Source: Xanthobacteraceae bacterium
GTDB taxonomy: Bacteria > Pseudomonadota > Alphaproteobacteria > Rhizobiales > Xanthobacteraceae
Assembly: GCA_004297465.1 (NCBI GenBank)
Contig: SCUB01000017.1
Location: 1 to 64,000, forward strand
Direction: 5' to 3'
Length of the DNA stretch: 64,000 nt
Both the position numbers and the translations under genes were made by a program. The notes under the pieces were generated by a model. That model worked only from the letters and a program-made list of their open reading frames with translations, did not search any database and had not been told where the DNA came from. Shown here in pieces: positions 40,740 to 50,580 of this stretch (the stretch's first letter is position 1; every line of letters begins with the position of its first letter).

Positions 40740-42257
40740 TCAACCCGCGCCAACCGCGGGGCGCAGTTGCTTCTTGTCGATCTTGCCGACTGCGGTTTTC
40801 GGCAGCGCCGTCACGATACGGATGTCGTGCGGAATCTTGTATTTCGCCAGATGGCGCGCGAGGTGTTCGCGCAAGATATCCACCGTCGCGCTGACGCCGG
40901 GCCGCAGCACGACGTGGCCGACCAGAACTTCGCCGCGATAGGCATCGGGCACGCCGACCACCGCCGCCTCCAGCACCGCGTCATGGCGGTAGAACACCTC
41001 CTCGACCTCGCGCGGATAGACGTTGTAGCCGCTGACGATCGCCATGTCCTTCTTGCGGTCGCGGATGAACAGATAACCGTCGCCGTCCATCGCGCCGATG
41101 TCGCCGGTGTAGAGCCAGCCGTCGCGCAACGCCTCGGCGCTCTCGCGCGGCAGGTTGCGGTAGCCGCGCATGAGCTGGGGGCCGCGCACGCGGATTTCAC
41201 CGGGCTCACCCGCCGGCAAGACGCGCGTGCCGGTTTCGGTGTCGACGATCTGCACCTCGGTGTCCGGCACCGCGAGGCCGACCGAACCGACCTTGCGCAG
41301 GCCGTGGCGCGGATTGAAGCTGACCACCGGCCCGGCCTCGCTCTGGCCGTAGCCCTCGCAGATCGGGCAGCCGGTCGCCGCCTCCCATTGCCGCAGCGTC
41401 TGCTCGGACAGCGCCGCCGTGCCGGAAAAGCACAGCCGCAGCGACGACAGGTCGGTGGCGGCGAAGTTCTCATGGGCCATCAGGCCGGTGAAGATGGTCG
41501 GGCTGCCCGACAGCAGCGTGATGCGATGGCGCGCCACCTCCTCCAGCACGACCTCGGGCCGGTAGCGCGGCAGGATCACCAGCGTGCCCCGGCAATTGGC
41601 CGCGAGATAGAGGCCCATGGACACGGCATAGACGTGATACAGCGGCGTGATGGCGAGGATGCGCTCGCGCTCGGCTTCCGTCGGCAGCAGCGCCTCGCGC
41701 TGCGCCACGTTGATGGCGACGGCGCGATGGGAGAGATCGACGCCCTTGGGACGGCCGGTGGTGCCGCCGGTGTATTGCAGCGTGGAGAGCTGGTCCGGCA
41801 GCGGCAAGGGCAGCGGACCGGACGCGGTTCGCGCCGGCCGCGTCAGGCGTCGCCCACCCTCGCCGACCGCGATGCAATGGGCGATGCCGGAGGCTTCCGC
41901 CAGTTCCCTCGCCATGGCGTCGATGGCAAGATTGTGGATCAGCACCGCGGGCGCGGCGTCGGCGAGGATCGGTATCAGCTCGTGCGCGGTGAAGCCGGGA
42001 TTGAGCGGCATCACCTGGGCGCCCGCCGCCTGCGCCGCGAAGGTGGCGATGGCGATATCCGGCGAGTTCGACATCAGGAGAGCGATGCGCGCGCCCGGAC
42101 CGCCGAGGCCGGCCAGTTCGTGCGCCAGCGCCGCAACGCAAGCCGCGTATTCGGCGTAGGACACCACCTCGTCGCCGCACACCAGTGCCGGATGGGCGGG
42201 CGCGCGCGCCGCCGCCTCCACCAACATATGCACCACCGTTTCGTGACCTGTTGTCAT
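40740..42257 (-). CDS. Acyl-CoA synthetase (AMP-forming)
   Basis: A 505-residue ANL-superfamily ligase that activates a carboxylic acid to its CoA thioester with ATP. Motif A3 is LQYTGGTTGRPKGVDLSH; A5 is CEGYGQSEAGP; A8 is GWLYTGDIGAMDGDGYLFIRDRKKD (read in parts); and the C-terminal lysine is in KTAVGKIDKKQL. Start: ATG 42257, preceded by GGGGGCGG; 19 upstream in-frame codons are not conserved. It converges on the mutase gene and is divergent from the dehydrogenase/hydratase fusion. Length and motifs resemble long-chain ligases, but chain length cannot be read. Confidence 0.9.
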   Translation of the reverse strand: MTTGHETVVHMLVEAAARAPAHPALVCGDEVVSYAEYAACVAALAHELAGLGGPGARIALLMSNSPDIAIATFAAQAAGAQVMPLNPGFTAHELIPILADAAPAVLIHNLAIDAMARELAEASGIAHCIAVGEGGRRLTRPARTASGPLPLPLPDQLSTLQYTGGTTGRPKGVDLSHRAVAINVAQREALLPTEAERERILAITPLYHVYAVSMGLYLAANCRGTLVILPRYRPEVVLEEVARHRITLLSGSPTIFTGLMAHENFAATDLSSLRLCFSGTAALSEQTLRQWEAATGCPICEGYGQSEAGPVVSFNPRHGLRKVGSVGLAVPDTEVQIVDTETGTRVLPAGEPGEIRVRGPQLMRGYRNLPRESAEALRDGWLYTGDIGAMDGDGYLFIRDRKKDMAIVSGYNVYPREVEEVFYRHDAVLEAAVVGVPDAYRGEVLVGHVVLRPGVSATVDILREHLARHLAKYKIPHDIRIVTALPKTAVGKIDKKQLRPAVGAG

Positions 42258-42419
42258 GCCGCCCCCGATTTCCCCGACCGTGCCGCGCGCCGCGCAGCGT
42301 TGCACGGCGCTCACGCCGCACTTTTCTTGCCCTCGCCGCTCAAGTCAATCGGATCGTGCAGGCGTTGTTCGCATGCCCCCGACGACTTGTTTTCCTTTCG
42401 CACCTAACGGACGCCCTCG

Positions 42420-44429
42420 ATGACCTTTGCCAATCCTTTGCTGCATACGCCCGCGCGGGCGTTTCCCAAATCCGTCGCCATCATCGGCGCCGGCACCATC
42501 GGCCCCGATATCGGCTATTACCTGAAAACCGCCATTCCCGACCTGACGCTGTATCTGGTCGATGTCGCTCAAGGCCCGCTCGACCGCGCCCGGCAGCGTT
42601 TCGAGGGCTATGCCCGCAAGGCGATCGAGCGCAAGAAGATGAGCGAGGCGGACGCCGCGCGCGTCACCGAGAACCTGCACACCACCACCGACTATGCGGC
42701 CATCCGCGACGTCGAGTGGGTGATCGAGGCCGCGACCGAGGACATCGACCTCAAGCGCCGCATCTTCGCGCAGGTCGAGGCCGTGGTGCGCAAGGACGCC
42801 ATCATCACCTCGAACACCAGCTCGCTGCCGGCGAAGCACATCTTCGCCAATCTCGCGCACAAGAACCGCGCCACCGTGACGCATTTCTTCGCGCCGGCCT
42901 GGCGCAACCCGATCGTCGAGGTGATCCGCTGGGATGGCGCCGATCCGGCGCTGATCGACGACCTCAACTGGCTGTTCTGCACCACCGGCAAGGTGCCGCT
43001 GGTGACCGAGGACGTGGCCTGCTTCATGCTCGACCGCGTGTTCGACAACTGGTGCAATGACGCCGCCCTGCTGCTCGACGGCGCCATCGCCGCCGAGATC
43101 GACAGCACGGTATCCGAGTTCGTCCATGCCGGGCCGTTCTTCGTGCTCAACATGGCGAACGGCAACCCGATCATCACCGAGACCAACACGCTGCAGGCCA
43201 GCGAGGAAGGCGCGCACTACCAGCCGGCGCCGGTATTCAAGTCGGTCGAGACATGGCGCACGGTGGCGCCGGGCAAGACCGTCACGGTCAAGCCGGACAC
43301 CGCCGCCACGGTGCGCGATCGCATGCTCGGCGTGCTGATGTCGCAGACCGCCGACATCCTCGACCGCGCCATCGGCACGCCGGCCGACCTCGAACTCGGC
43401 TGCCGGCTCGCGCTCGGCTTCAAGCAGGGGCCGCTCGACATCATGCGCGACCTTGGCGAAGCCGAGGTGAGCCGCATCTGCGGACGCATGAAGCGCGAGC
43501 GTCCCGGCATGCCGCTGCCGACCCGGTCGTCCGCGAGCTATCAGGATTTCCAGCGCTACGTGCTGGTCGACGACCTCGACGGCGTCAAGATCGTCACCAT
43601 CCGCCGCCCCGAGGCGATGAACGCGCTGCATGACGAACTGACCGATGAAATCCTGTCCGTCATCCGCCGTTACGAGAACGACGCCGCCACGCGCGGTTTC
43701 GTCATCACCGGCTACGGCACCCGCGCGTTTTCCGCCGGCGCCGACATCGGGCGCTTTCCGCGCATGCTGGGCGATGCCGACGCCGCCGCGCAATACGCGC
43801 GCGACTGCTCGCGGCTATTGACCCATCTCGACCGCATGACCAAGCCGGTGGTGGCCGCGCTCAACGGCATGGCGCTCGGCGGCGGGCTCGAACTCGCGCT
43901 GCGCTGCCATGCCATCGTCGCGCTGCGCGACGCATGGATGCAGCTCCCCGAGATCACGCTCGGCATCGTGCCCGGCATCGGCGCCATGGTGGTGCCGTAC
44001 CGGCGCTGGCCCAAGGCCGCCGCTTCGTTCAGCGCCATGCTGCGCCAGGCCGAGCGGATGGACGCGGCCGCCGGCCACGCGCTCGGCATGATCGACGCGC
44101 TGGCGGACGATTACGCCGGCCTCATTGTCGCGGCAAAAGCGCGCGTCGACAGCCTCGCCGGCAAGGTCGCGGCCCCCGCCGACGGCGCGGTGGCGCTGCC
44201 GCCGCTTACGGCGATCACGCCGAAGGCGATGAACGGCCAGGTATTGAGCGCGGAAGTCATCGGCATCATGGAGGGCGCCATTGTCGAGGCGGCCGCCGCG
44301 CCGACCTTCGCCGCCGCGCTCGAGGTCGGCTACCGCGCCTTCGGCACGAGCGCCTGCACGGGGGCGGCGCGCGAGGGCATCGACTCGTTCCTGGGCCGGC
44401 GCACGCCCGATTTCTCGAAGACGGGCTGA
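42420..44429 (+). CDS. Fused 3-hydroxyacyl-CoA dehydrogenase / enoyl-CoA hydratase
   Basis: A 669-residue bifunctional beta-oxidation enzyme. The N-terminal dehydrogenase has SVAIIGAGTIGPDIGYYLK (NAD fold), the VIEAATEDIDLKRRIF segment, TSNTSSLPAKHI and a C-terminal dehydrogenase domain (about 195-375). The hydratase follows from about 385: TIRRPEAMNALHDELTDE, AFSAGADIGRF, the GMALGGGLELALRCH oxyanion segment and the LPEITLGIVPGIGAM catalytic region. The order (dehydrogenase first) is the reverse of FadB and matches the archaeal-type and some proteobacterial fusions. It would hydrate and oxidise enoyl-CoA, in keeping with the ligase and dehydrogenase next door. Confidence 0.9.
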   Translation: MTFANPLLHTPARAFPKSVAIIGAGTIGPDIGYYLKTAIPDLTLYLVDVAQGPLDRARQRFEGYARKAIERKKMSEADAARVTENLHTTTDYAAIRDVEWVIEAATEDIDLKRRIFAQVEAVVRKDAIITSNTSSLPAKHIFANLAHKNRATVTHFFAPAWRNPIVEVIRWDGADPALIDDLNWLFCTTGKVPLVTEDVACFMLDRVFDNWCNDAALLLDGAIAAEIDSTVSEFVHAGPFFVLNMANGNPIITETNTLQASEEGAHYQPAPVFKSVETWRTVAPGKTVTVKPDTAATVRDRMLGVLMSQTADILDRAIGTPADLELGCRLALGFKQGPLDIMRDLGEAEVSRICGRMKRERPGMPLPTRSSASYQDFQRYVLVDDLDGVKIVTIRRPEAMNALHDELTDEILSVIRRYENDAATRGFVITGYGTRAFSAGADIGRFPRMLGDADAAAQYARDCSRLLTHLDRMTKPVVAALNGMALGGGLELALRCHAIVALRDAWMQLPEITLGIVPGIGAMVVPYRRWPKAAASFSAMLRQAERMDAAAGHALGMIDALADDYAGLIVAAKARVDSLAGKVAAPADGAVALPPLTAITPKAMNGQVLSAEVIGIMEGAIVEAAAAPTFAAALEVGYRAFGTSACTGAAREGIDSFLGRRTPDFSKTG

Positions 44430-44472
44430 GGCAGGCACACAGGGATTAATCCGGCGGAGCACATCTCCACTC

Positions 44473-44530
44473 CGTCGTCATGCCAGGCCTTGAGCCGTGG
44501 ATGGCCGGGTCAAGCCCGGCCATGACGACG
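44473..44530. repeat. REP-like palindromic repeat
   Basis: An outer pair CGTCGTCATG / CATGACGACG (44473-44482, 44521-44530) encloses ATGGCCGGGTCAAGCCCGGCCAT (given here as GGCCGGG-TCAA-GCCCGGCC, 44503-44521). The GCCGGGCTTGACCCGGC core is a common intergenic palindrome in rhizobial genomes. It separates converging genes and may also aid termination. Confidence 0.7.
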
Positions 44531-44538
44531 GGGGGGCA

Positions 44539-45270
44539 TCAGTCGGCGGCGCCGGCCAGCCCCAGATAAGTCTCGGCGACGCGCGGGTTGGTGACCAGCG
44601 AGGCCGCCGGGCCTTCGAGCACCACCTCGCCCAGTTCCAGTACATAGCCGTAGTCGGCCACCTGCAGCGCGGCGCGCGCGTTCTGCTCCACCAGCAGGAT
44701 CGAGACGCCGCTCGATCGCAGCGAGGCGATGACGTGGAAGATGTCGCGCACGATGCGCGGCGCCAGGCCGAGGCTTGGTTCGTCGAGCATCAGCAGCTGG
44801 GGCTTCGCCATCAACGCGCGGCCGAGCGCCAGCATCTGCCGCTCACCGCCCGACAGCGTGCCGGCGAGCTGGCGGCGGCGCTCCTTGAGACGGGGAAACC
44901 GCGTGAAGATTTCCTCGATGTCGCCGTCGATCTTGCCGGCGCCGCGACGGATGCGCGAGAACGCGCCGAGCAGCAGGTTGTCCTCGACGCTCATCTCGCT
45001 GAACAGCTCGCGCCGTTCCGGCACCAGGCACAGCCCCTCGTCGACGCGCGCCTCGACCGGCATCATCGAGATGTCGCGGCCGCCATAGACGATGGCCCCG
45101 CGCGAGGGCAACAGCCCCATCATCGCCGCCAGCATCGTGGTCTTGCCGGCGCCGTTAGGACCGATCACGGTGACGATGCTGCCCTTGTCGACGCGCAAGC
45201 TGGCGCCGTGCAGCGCCTCGACCTTGTCATAGGAAACCGCGAGCTTCTCGACCTCCAGCGTGGCGCTCAT
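44539..45270 (-). CDS. livF: Branched-chain-type ABC transporter ATPase, LivF-like
   Basis: A 243-residue ABC ATPase of the LivF class: Walker A GPNGAGKTT, signature TLSGGERQML, Walker B LLMLDEPSLGLAPRI and the H-loop region LLVEQNARAAL. It is the last gene of the importer part of the minus-strand operon and overlaps the LivM-LivG fusion by four bases. The importer would bring in an amino-acid-like or aromatic/organic acid; the catabolic genes upstream suggest the latter. Confidence 0.92.
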   Translation of the reverse strand: MSATLEVEKLAVSYDKVEALHGASLRVDKGSIVTVIGPNGAGKTTMLAAMMGLLPSRGAIVYGGRDISMMPVEARVDEGLCLVPERRELFSEMSVEDNLLLGAFSRIRRGAGKIDGDIEEIFTRFPRLKERRRQLAGTLSGGERQMLALGRALMAKPQLLMLDEPSLGLAPRIVRDIFHVIASLRSSGVSILLVEQNARAALQVADYGYVLELGEVVLEGPAASLVTNPRVAETYLGLAGAAD

Positions 45271-47027
45271 TCGATGCCTCCCAGATAGGCGTCGATCACC
45301 GCCGGGTTGGATTGCACTTCGCGCGGCGTTCCCTCGGCGATCTTCTGCCCGAAGTTGAGCACGATGACCCGATCGACCAGTCCCATCACGAATTCCATGT
45401 CATGCTCGACCAGCAGGATGCTGACCCCGGACTTCCGCAGGTCGTTGAGCAGCGCCGCCAGCGCCTTCTTCTCCAGATGCCGCAGGCCCGCAGCCGGCTC
45501 GTCGAGCAGCAAGAGCACCGGATCGGCGGCCAGCGCGCGCGCGATCTCGATCAACCGCTGCGCGCCGAGCGGCAGCGTGCCGGCCGGATCGTGCAGGCGG
45601 TCGCCGAGGCCGATGCGGTCGAGCTGGCGCGCCGCTTCCGCCATGATCCGCGCCTCTTCCGCGCGCTCCAGCCGCAGGCTCGAGGCCACCACGCCCGAGC
45701 TGCTGCGCAGGTGCGCGCCGAGCGCGACGTTCTCCAGCACCGACATGTTCTTCATCAGGTTGACGTGCTGGAAGGTGCGGACGATGCCGAGCCGCGCCGC
45801 TTCGCGGCCGGTCATGCGGTCGATGCGCTGGTCGAGGAACGAGATGCGCCCGCTGCTGACCGGCAGCACGCCCGACACCAAGTTGAACAGCGTGCTCTTG
45901 CCGGCGCCGTTGGGACCGATCACGGCGAGGATCTCGTCGCTGCGCATCTCGAACGAGACGTTGCTGACCGCCTGGAGCGCGCCAAACGATTTCGAGGCCT
46001 GATCGATGCTAAGCAGCGTTCCGCCGGCTTCGGGCTGCGCGCGCCTGGGTAGCGCGGCGACCTCGAGCGAGGGACGCGGCTTGTCCTTGCGCGGCATCAG
46101 GCGGGTGAGGTACGGAATGACGCCTTCGCGCGTGCGGTGCAGGAACAGCACCACCATGAAGCCGAACACCACGGTCTCGTAATTGCCGCTCTGCGGCATG
46201 AGGTACGGCAGCAGGTCCTTGAGCCATTCCTTGAGCAGCGTCAGGATCGACGCGCCGAGCACCGCGCCCCACACCGCGCCGGAACCGCCGATCACGGCCA
46301 TGAACAGGTAATCGATGCCGGAGTTGAGGTTGAACGGCTGCGGGCTGACGTAGCGCAGGAAATGGGCATAGAGCCAGCCCGACAGCGCCGCGAGCAGCGC
46401 CGCGTAGAGGAAGATGACGATCTTCATCCGCGCCGTGTCGATGCCGAAACTCTCGGCCATGGTGACGCGATTCTTAAGCGCGCGGATGGCGCGGCCCGAG
46501 CGCGAATCGAGCAGGTTGCGCACCGCGATGCTGGCGCCGATCGTCATCAGCCAGATCAGATAATACAGTTCCCGCGCGCCGCCCAGTTCGAGTCCGAACA
46601 GGTTGATCGAGGGAATGCCGGCCACGCCGGAATATTTGCCGAGGATTTCCAGGTTGCCGAACAGGTAGAAGATAGCGATGCCCCAGGCGATCGTGCCGAG
46701 CGGCAGATAATGTCCCGACAGCCGCAGCGTGATGGCGCCGATCGCCAGCGCCAGCGTTCCGGTGAGCACCAGCGCCACCGGCAAGGTCAGCCACGGCGAC
46801 ATATTGTACTGCGTGGTCAGCACCGCCGAGGTGTAGGCGGCGACACCGACGAACGCCGCCTGGCCGAACGACATCAGCCCGGCGATCCCGGTCAGCAGCA
46901 CGAGGCCGAGCGCCACGATGCTGGCGAGCCCGATATAGTTAAGCAGGACGATCTGGAATTCGGACAGCGCCAGCGGCGCCGCCAGGAGGACGGCAACCAG
47001 GCCGCCCACGGGGAGCCACGGGTTCAT
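45267..47027 (-). CDS. LivM-LivG fusion: ABC permease joined to ATPase
   Basis: A 586-residue protein with a LivM-type permease (about residues 1-310, eight or more helices, with the [19 protein letters not shown] signature and [13 protein letters not shown]) joined to a LivG-type ATPase (from about 340: Walker [40 protein letters not shown]). Fusing the two ensures a one-to-one ratio and occurs in several alphaproteobacterial transporters. It overlaps livF by four bases and the LivH-like gene by four bases, all on the minus strand. Confidence 0.92.
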   Translation of the reverse strand: MNPWLPVGGLVAVLLAAPLALSEFQIVLLNYIGLASIVALGLVLLTGIAGLMSFGQAAFVGVAAYTSAVLTTQYNMSPWLTLPVALVLTGTLALAIGAITLRLSGHYLPLGTIAWGIAIFYLFGNLEILGKYSGVAGIPSINLFGLELGGARELYYLIWLMTIGASIAVRNLLDSRSGRAIRALKNRVTMAESFGIDTARMKIVIFLYAALLAALSGWLYAHFLRYVSPQPFNLNSGIDYLFMAVIGGSGAVWGAVLGASILTLLKEWLKDLLPYLMPQSGNYETVVFGFMVVLFLHRTREGVIPYLTRLMPRKDKPRPSLEVAALPRRAQPEAGGTLLSIDQASKSFGALQAVSNVSFEMRSDEILAVIGPNGAGKSTLFNLVSGVLPVSSGRISFLDQRIDRMTGREAARLGIVRTFQHVNLMKNMSVLENVALGAHLRSSSGVVASSLRLERAEEARIMAEAARQLDRIGLGDRLHDPAGTLPLGAQRLIEIARALAADPVLLLLDEPAAGLRHLEKKALAALLNDLRKSGVSILLVEHDMEFVMGLVDRVIVLNFGQKIAEGTPREVQSNPAVIDAYLGGIE

Positions 47028-48067
47028 TCTTCCTCCTCCTCCTCGATGCGATGCTTGCCAAGGGAGCGCCAGAGGAGAACCGGGATGATCAGCGTGAAGA
47101 TGATCGACTCTTTAAAGGAACTGGCCCAGAACGACGAATAGGATTCAAGGAAGCCGACCAGCAGCGAGCCGACGGCGGCGATCGGATAGCTCCCCATGCC
47201 GCCGATGATGGCGCCGACGAAGCCCTTGAGCGCGATCAGGAAGCCGGTGTCGTAATAGACGGTGGTGATCGGCGCGATCAGGATGCCGGAGATCGCCCCG
47301 ATCAGGGCGGCGAGCGTAAAGCTGAGCTTGCCTGAAAATTCAGTCGAGATGCCGACCAGGCGCGAACCGATGCGGTTCATCGCGGTGGCGCGCAGCGCCT
47401 TGCCGTAAACGGTGTAGCCGAAATAAAGCCACAGCACCACCATCAGCACCACCGAACTCAGCACGATGCCGATGCTTTGCAACGAGATCGTGAGGATGCC
47501 GACGTCGAAGTTGAAGCCGGGGAAGATGCTGGCGCGCAGGCCCTCGCCGCCGAAAAACACCAGACCGAGGCCGACCATCATGTAGTGGACGGCGACGCTG
47601 ACGATCAGCAGCACGAGGATCGAGGCGCTGGCAAGCGGCTGATAGGCCAGGCGATAGATCATCGATCCGAACGGGATGACAATGCCGAGCGTCACCAGCA
47701 CCTGCAGCCAGACATCGGTCGGCCGCGAGGCCGACCACCAGGCCAGCGCGGCGACGGCCAGCGGCAATGCGATATTGAACAGGACGAGGCGCGGCAGACG
47801 CGAGAAATCACGCGTCTTTGCCATCCGCCAGCCGTCGAGCACGGCGACCACGAGGCCGGTCGCGATCAGGAGATGCACAGTTCCGGGCACCTTGCCGTTC
47901 TGCAGGGTCGCCAGCGACAGCGCCGCGAATGAGATGAACTCTCCCTGCGGCACGAAAATGACACGGGTGACCGTGTAGACGACGATGAGCGCCAGCGCCA
48001 GAAGCGCGTAGACCGCTCCGTTGACGACAGCATCCTGCGTCAACCATAGGGCAAGGGAAAGGTTCAT
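47024..48067 (-). CDS. livH: Branched-chain-type ABC transporter permease, LivH-like
   Basis: A 347-residue inner-membrane permease with about eight helices. The LivH family segment VYALLALALIVVYTVTRVIF lies at the N-terminus and the cytoplasmic EAA-like part RATAMNRIGSRLVGIS near residue 230, followed by FVGAIIGGMGSYPIAAVGSL. A low-complexity acidic end (RIEEEEEE) is unusual. It lies between the substrate-binding protein (68 bp gap) and the LivM-G fusion (four-base overlap). Confidence 0.92.
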   Translation of the reverse strand: MNLSLALWLTQDAVVNGAVYALLALALIVVYTVTRVIFVPQGEFISFAALSLATLQNGKVPGTVHLLIATGLVVAVLDGWRMAKTRDFSRLPRLVLFNIALPLAVAALAWWSASRPTDVWLQVLVTLGIVIPFGSMIYRLAYQPLASASILVLLIVSVAVHYMMVGLGLVFFGGEGLRASIFPGFNFDVGILTISLQSIGIVLSSVVLMVVLWLYFGYTVYGKALRATAMNRIGSRLVGISTEFSGKLSFTLAALIGAISGILIAPITTVYYDTGFLIALKGFVGAIIGGMGSYPIAAVGSLLVGFLESYSSFWASSFKESIIFTLIIPVLLWRSLGKHRIEEEEEE

Positions 48068-48135
48068 GGGCAGGTCCGGATGTCCCGGGGAACGGCGATG
48101 TGCCGTTCCCCGGAGATGAGGCTGACCGAAGGCGG

Positions 48136-49278
48136 TTACTTCAACAGACGCCAGGCGCCATTGTCGACCCGCACCAGCACGCGGGCGCGATTGTCGAGTC
48201 CGGTGTGGTCGGTCGGCGTCATGTTATAGACGCCATGGGTGCCGACCACGTTCTTCACGTTCTCAAGCGAGTCGCGCAGCGCCTGGCGGAATTCCGGCGT
48301 GCCCGGCTTGGCCTTCTTGGCGGCATCGGCGACGGCGGCGTCAAGCAGCTTGAAGCCGTCATAGCTGTAGCCGGCGAAGCCGTTACGGGTGCCGGCGCCA
48401 AAAGCCTTCTCATAACTATTGATGAAATCCGTTGCGACGGGCTTCAGCGGATTGTCGGCCGGCAATTCTTCCGGCACCAGCAGCGCGCCGGTCGGTGCGA
48501 TCGCGCCTTCCACCGACTTGCCGCCGACCTTGATGAACTCCCGGTTGGCGGTGCCGTGGTTGTGGTAGATCTGCTTCTTGTAGCCGCGCTCGACGAGACC
48601 GATCTGCGGCAGCGCGCCGCCGGTCCCCGAACCGCCGACGACGACCGCGTCGGGATTGGCGCCGAGGATCTTGATGACCTGTCCGGTCACGCTGGTGTCG
48701 GCGCGGGCATAACGCTCGTCGGTAACGATCTTGATGCCGGCCGGCTCAGCGAACTGCTTGAGCGAGGACAGCACCAGGTCGCCCCACGAATCCGAGAAGC
48801 CGATATAGCCGACGGTCTTGACGCCATGCGCCTTCATGTGCTCGACCACCGCGCTCATCATCAGCGGCACCGGCTGCGGCACGGTGAAGATCCATTCGCG
48901 TTTGTCCGGCGGCAGCGCCACCGGGGAGAGCGCGATCATCGGCGTCTTGGTTTCATTGGCGATCATCGCCACCTGGGTGGTCGACGGCACCGAGACCGAT
49001 CCCATGATGGCATCGACCTTGTCTTCGGTGATCAGCTTGCGCGCGTTCTTCGCGGCCGCGGTCGGATCGGTGTTGTCCTCGAGGATGATGAACTTGACCG
49101 GCAGGCCGCCGGCCGTCTTCGGCATCAGTTGAAAGGCATTCTTGTAATGAATGCCCAGCGAAGCGCCGGGACCGGTGGCGCCGAGCGTCACGCCGATGGT
49201 GACCTCCTGCGCGACAGCCGCGCTCGCGAACGAGACGGCGAGTCCAAGCGTCAATGGCAGCAGTTTGTTCATGGTCAT
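48136..49278 (-). CDS. ABC transporter substrate-binding protein, LivK type
   Basis: A 380-residue periplasmic binding protein of the Leu/Ile/Val type. A signal peptide spans residues 1-23 (MNKLLPLTLGLAVSFASAAVA, then Q). The mature part opens with EVTIGVTLGATGPGASLG, the usual lobe-1 strand, and has VDAIMGSVSVPSTTQVA and GYIGFSDSWGDLVLSSL. Such proteins bind amino acids or aromatic and fatty acids; the pocket cannot be read. It begins the importer part of the operon, 111 bp after the CoA-transferase gene. Confidence 0.92.
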   Translation of the reverse strand: MTMNKLLPLTLGLAVSFASAAVAQEVTIGVTLGATGPGASLGIHYKNAFQLMPKTAGGLPVKFIILEDNTDPTAAAKNARKLITEDKVDAIMGSVSVPSTTQVAMIANETKTPMIALSPVALPPDKREWIFTVPQPVPLMMSAVVEHMKAHGVKTVGYIGFSDSWGDLVLSSLKQFAEPAGIKIVTDERYARADTSVTGQVIKILGANPDAVVVGGSGTGGALPQIGLVERGYKKQIYHNHGTANREFIKVGGKSVEGAIAPTGALLVPEELPADNPLKPVATDFINSYEKAFGAGTRNGFAGYSYDGFKLLDAAVADAAKKAKPGTPEFRQALRDSLENVKNVVGTHGVYNMTPTDHTGLDNRARVLVRVDNGAWRLLK

Positions 49279-49389
49279 TTCCCCCTTAGCTTTTTCAAGT
49301 TGATATTACACGCGTTGATACTAGTGCAGTTCTTCAAAGCAAGGCAGTTTTATTTCCCAACAACAGAGTGTTTCCGGGTCGACGAACGC

Positions 49390-50580
49390 CTATGCGACGA
49401 CACCTCCCGTCATGAGACCGTTGATTTCATGATCGGAGATGCCGGCATCGGCGAGCACGCGCCGCGTATCGGCGGCGTATTTCGGCGGAAACGTCATGGT
49501 GCGCGGCGCCTGCGGCAGATCGACCGCCATCGGCTGCATGCCGATGGCGCGGCCGTCCGGCATGGCGGTCCAGGTCAGGCGTTCCTTGAGTTGCGGCAAT
49601 TCGCGCACTTGCCGCAGATCGAAGATCCGGGTCGCGGGAATGGTCGCGGCGCGCAGGTCGGCGAGGATGTCGTCGACCGGATGATTCATGGTCAGCGCCG
49701 CCATGTCACGATGCAGCGCCACCCGGTCCTTGTGGCGCCCGGCATTGGTGGCGCGCGCCTCGCTTTCGAGCGAGGCGAACCGTGGGCTCGCCGTGAGCCG
49801 CCGCCATTGCACGTCGCTGCCGATCGCCATGTAGACGAAGCCGTCGCGAGCCGGATAGACATTGGTCGGGATGAACTTGCGATGCTCGTTGCCGGCCCGC
49901 GTGATCTCCTCGTCGCCGCAGCCGAAATCGATCAACGGCAGCACGGTGATCAGCCATGAGGCGGCTGCCTGCAGCATCGAGACATCAATGCGGCGGCCCT
50001 TGCCGGTCTCCGCCCGTTCGAGCAGCGCCAGCAGCACATTGGCGTAGACTTCGTCGCCGGCCTTGAGGTCGATGACCGGCAGGCCCATCAGCGTCGGCGG
50101 GCCCTTGGCGTCGCCCGTGACCTCCATGTAGCCGCACATCGCCTGGATCACCGGATCGTAACCCGGCGCTTCCGGGTAGGCCGGCCCCATCGCCGAGATG
50201 CCGGCCCAGATCAGGTCGGGTTTGGCGGCGGAGAGCGTATCGTAGTCGATGCCAAGCTGAGTGTAGCGCACCGGCACCGTGTTGCAGCAGAACACGTCGA
50301 CATCGAGCGCGGTGATGAGCCGCCGCAGCAGGGCCTGGCCCTGCTGGTCCTTCAGGTTGAGCGCGATCGCTTCCTTGCCGACATTGGGCGCCACGAAATA
50401 GCTGCGGCGATCCTCGTCGGCGACCTGGGTGCCGATATAGCGATTGGGATCGCCGGGTAGCCCGCGGCCGTCGCCGGTTGCCTCGATCCGGATCACGCGC
50501 CAGCCGAGCTGGGCAAAGCGCAGCGTCGCCGACGGCAACGACAGCGCCTGCTCCAGACTGAGGACGGTGCGACGCTTCAT
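49390..50580 (-). CDS. CaiB/BaiF-type (family III) CoA-transferase
   Basis: A 396-residue family III CoA-transferase. The catalytic Asp is in [16 protein letters not shown] (about residue 180). [20 protein letters not shown] and [17 protein letters not shown] are family segments. It moves CoA between organic acids without ATP. Its ATG overlaps the end of the molybdenum subunit gene by four bases, so it belongs to the same operon. The N-terminus ([16 protein letters not shown]) lacks the usual LxGxRVLDL opening, which is a minor oddity. Confidence 0.88.
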   Translation of the reverse strand: MKRRTVLSLEQALSLPSATLRFAQLGWRVIRIEATGDGRGLPGDPNRYIGTQVADEDRRSYFVAPNVGKEAIALNLKDQQGQALLRRLITALDVDVFCCNTVPVRYTQLGIDYDTLSAAKPDLIWAGISAMGPAYPEAPGYDPVIQAMCGYMEVTGDAKGPPTLMGLPVIDLKAGDEVYANVLLALLERAETGKGRRIDVSMLQAAASWLITVLPLIDFGCGDEEITRAGNEHRKFIPTNVYPARDGFVYMAIGSDVQWRRLTASPRFASLESEARATNAGRHKDRVALHRDMAALTMNHPVDDILADLRAATIPATRIFDLRQVRELPQLKERLTWTAMPDGRAIGMQPMAVDLPQAPRTMTFPPKYAADTRRVLADAGISDHEINGLMTGGVVA

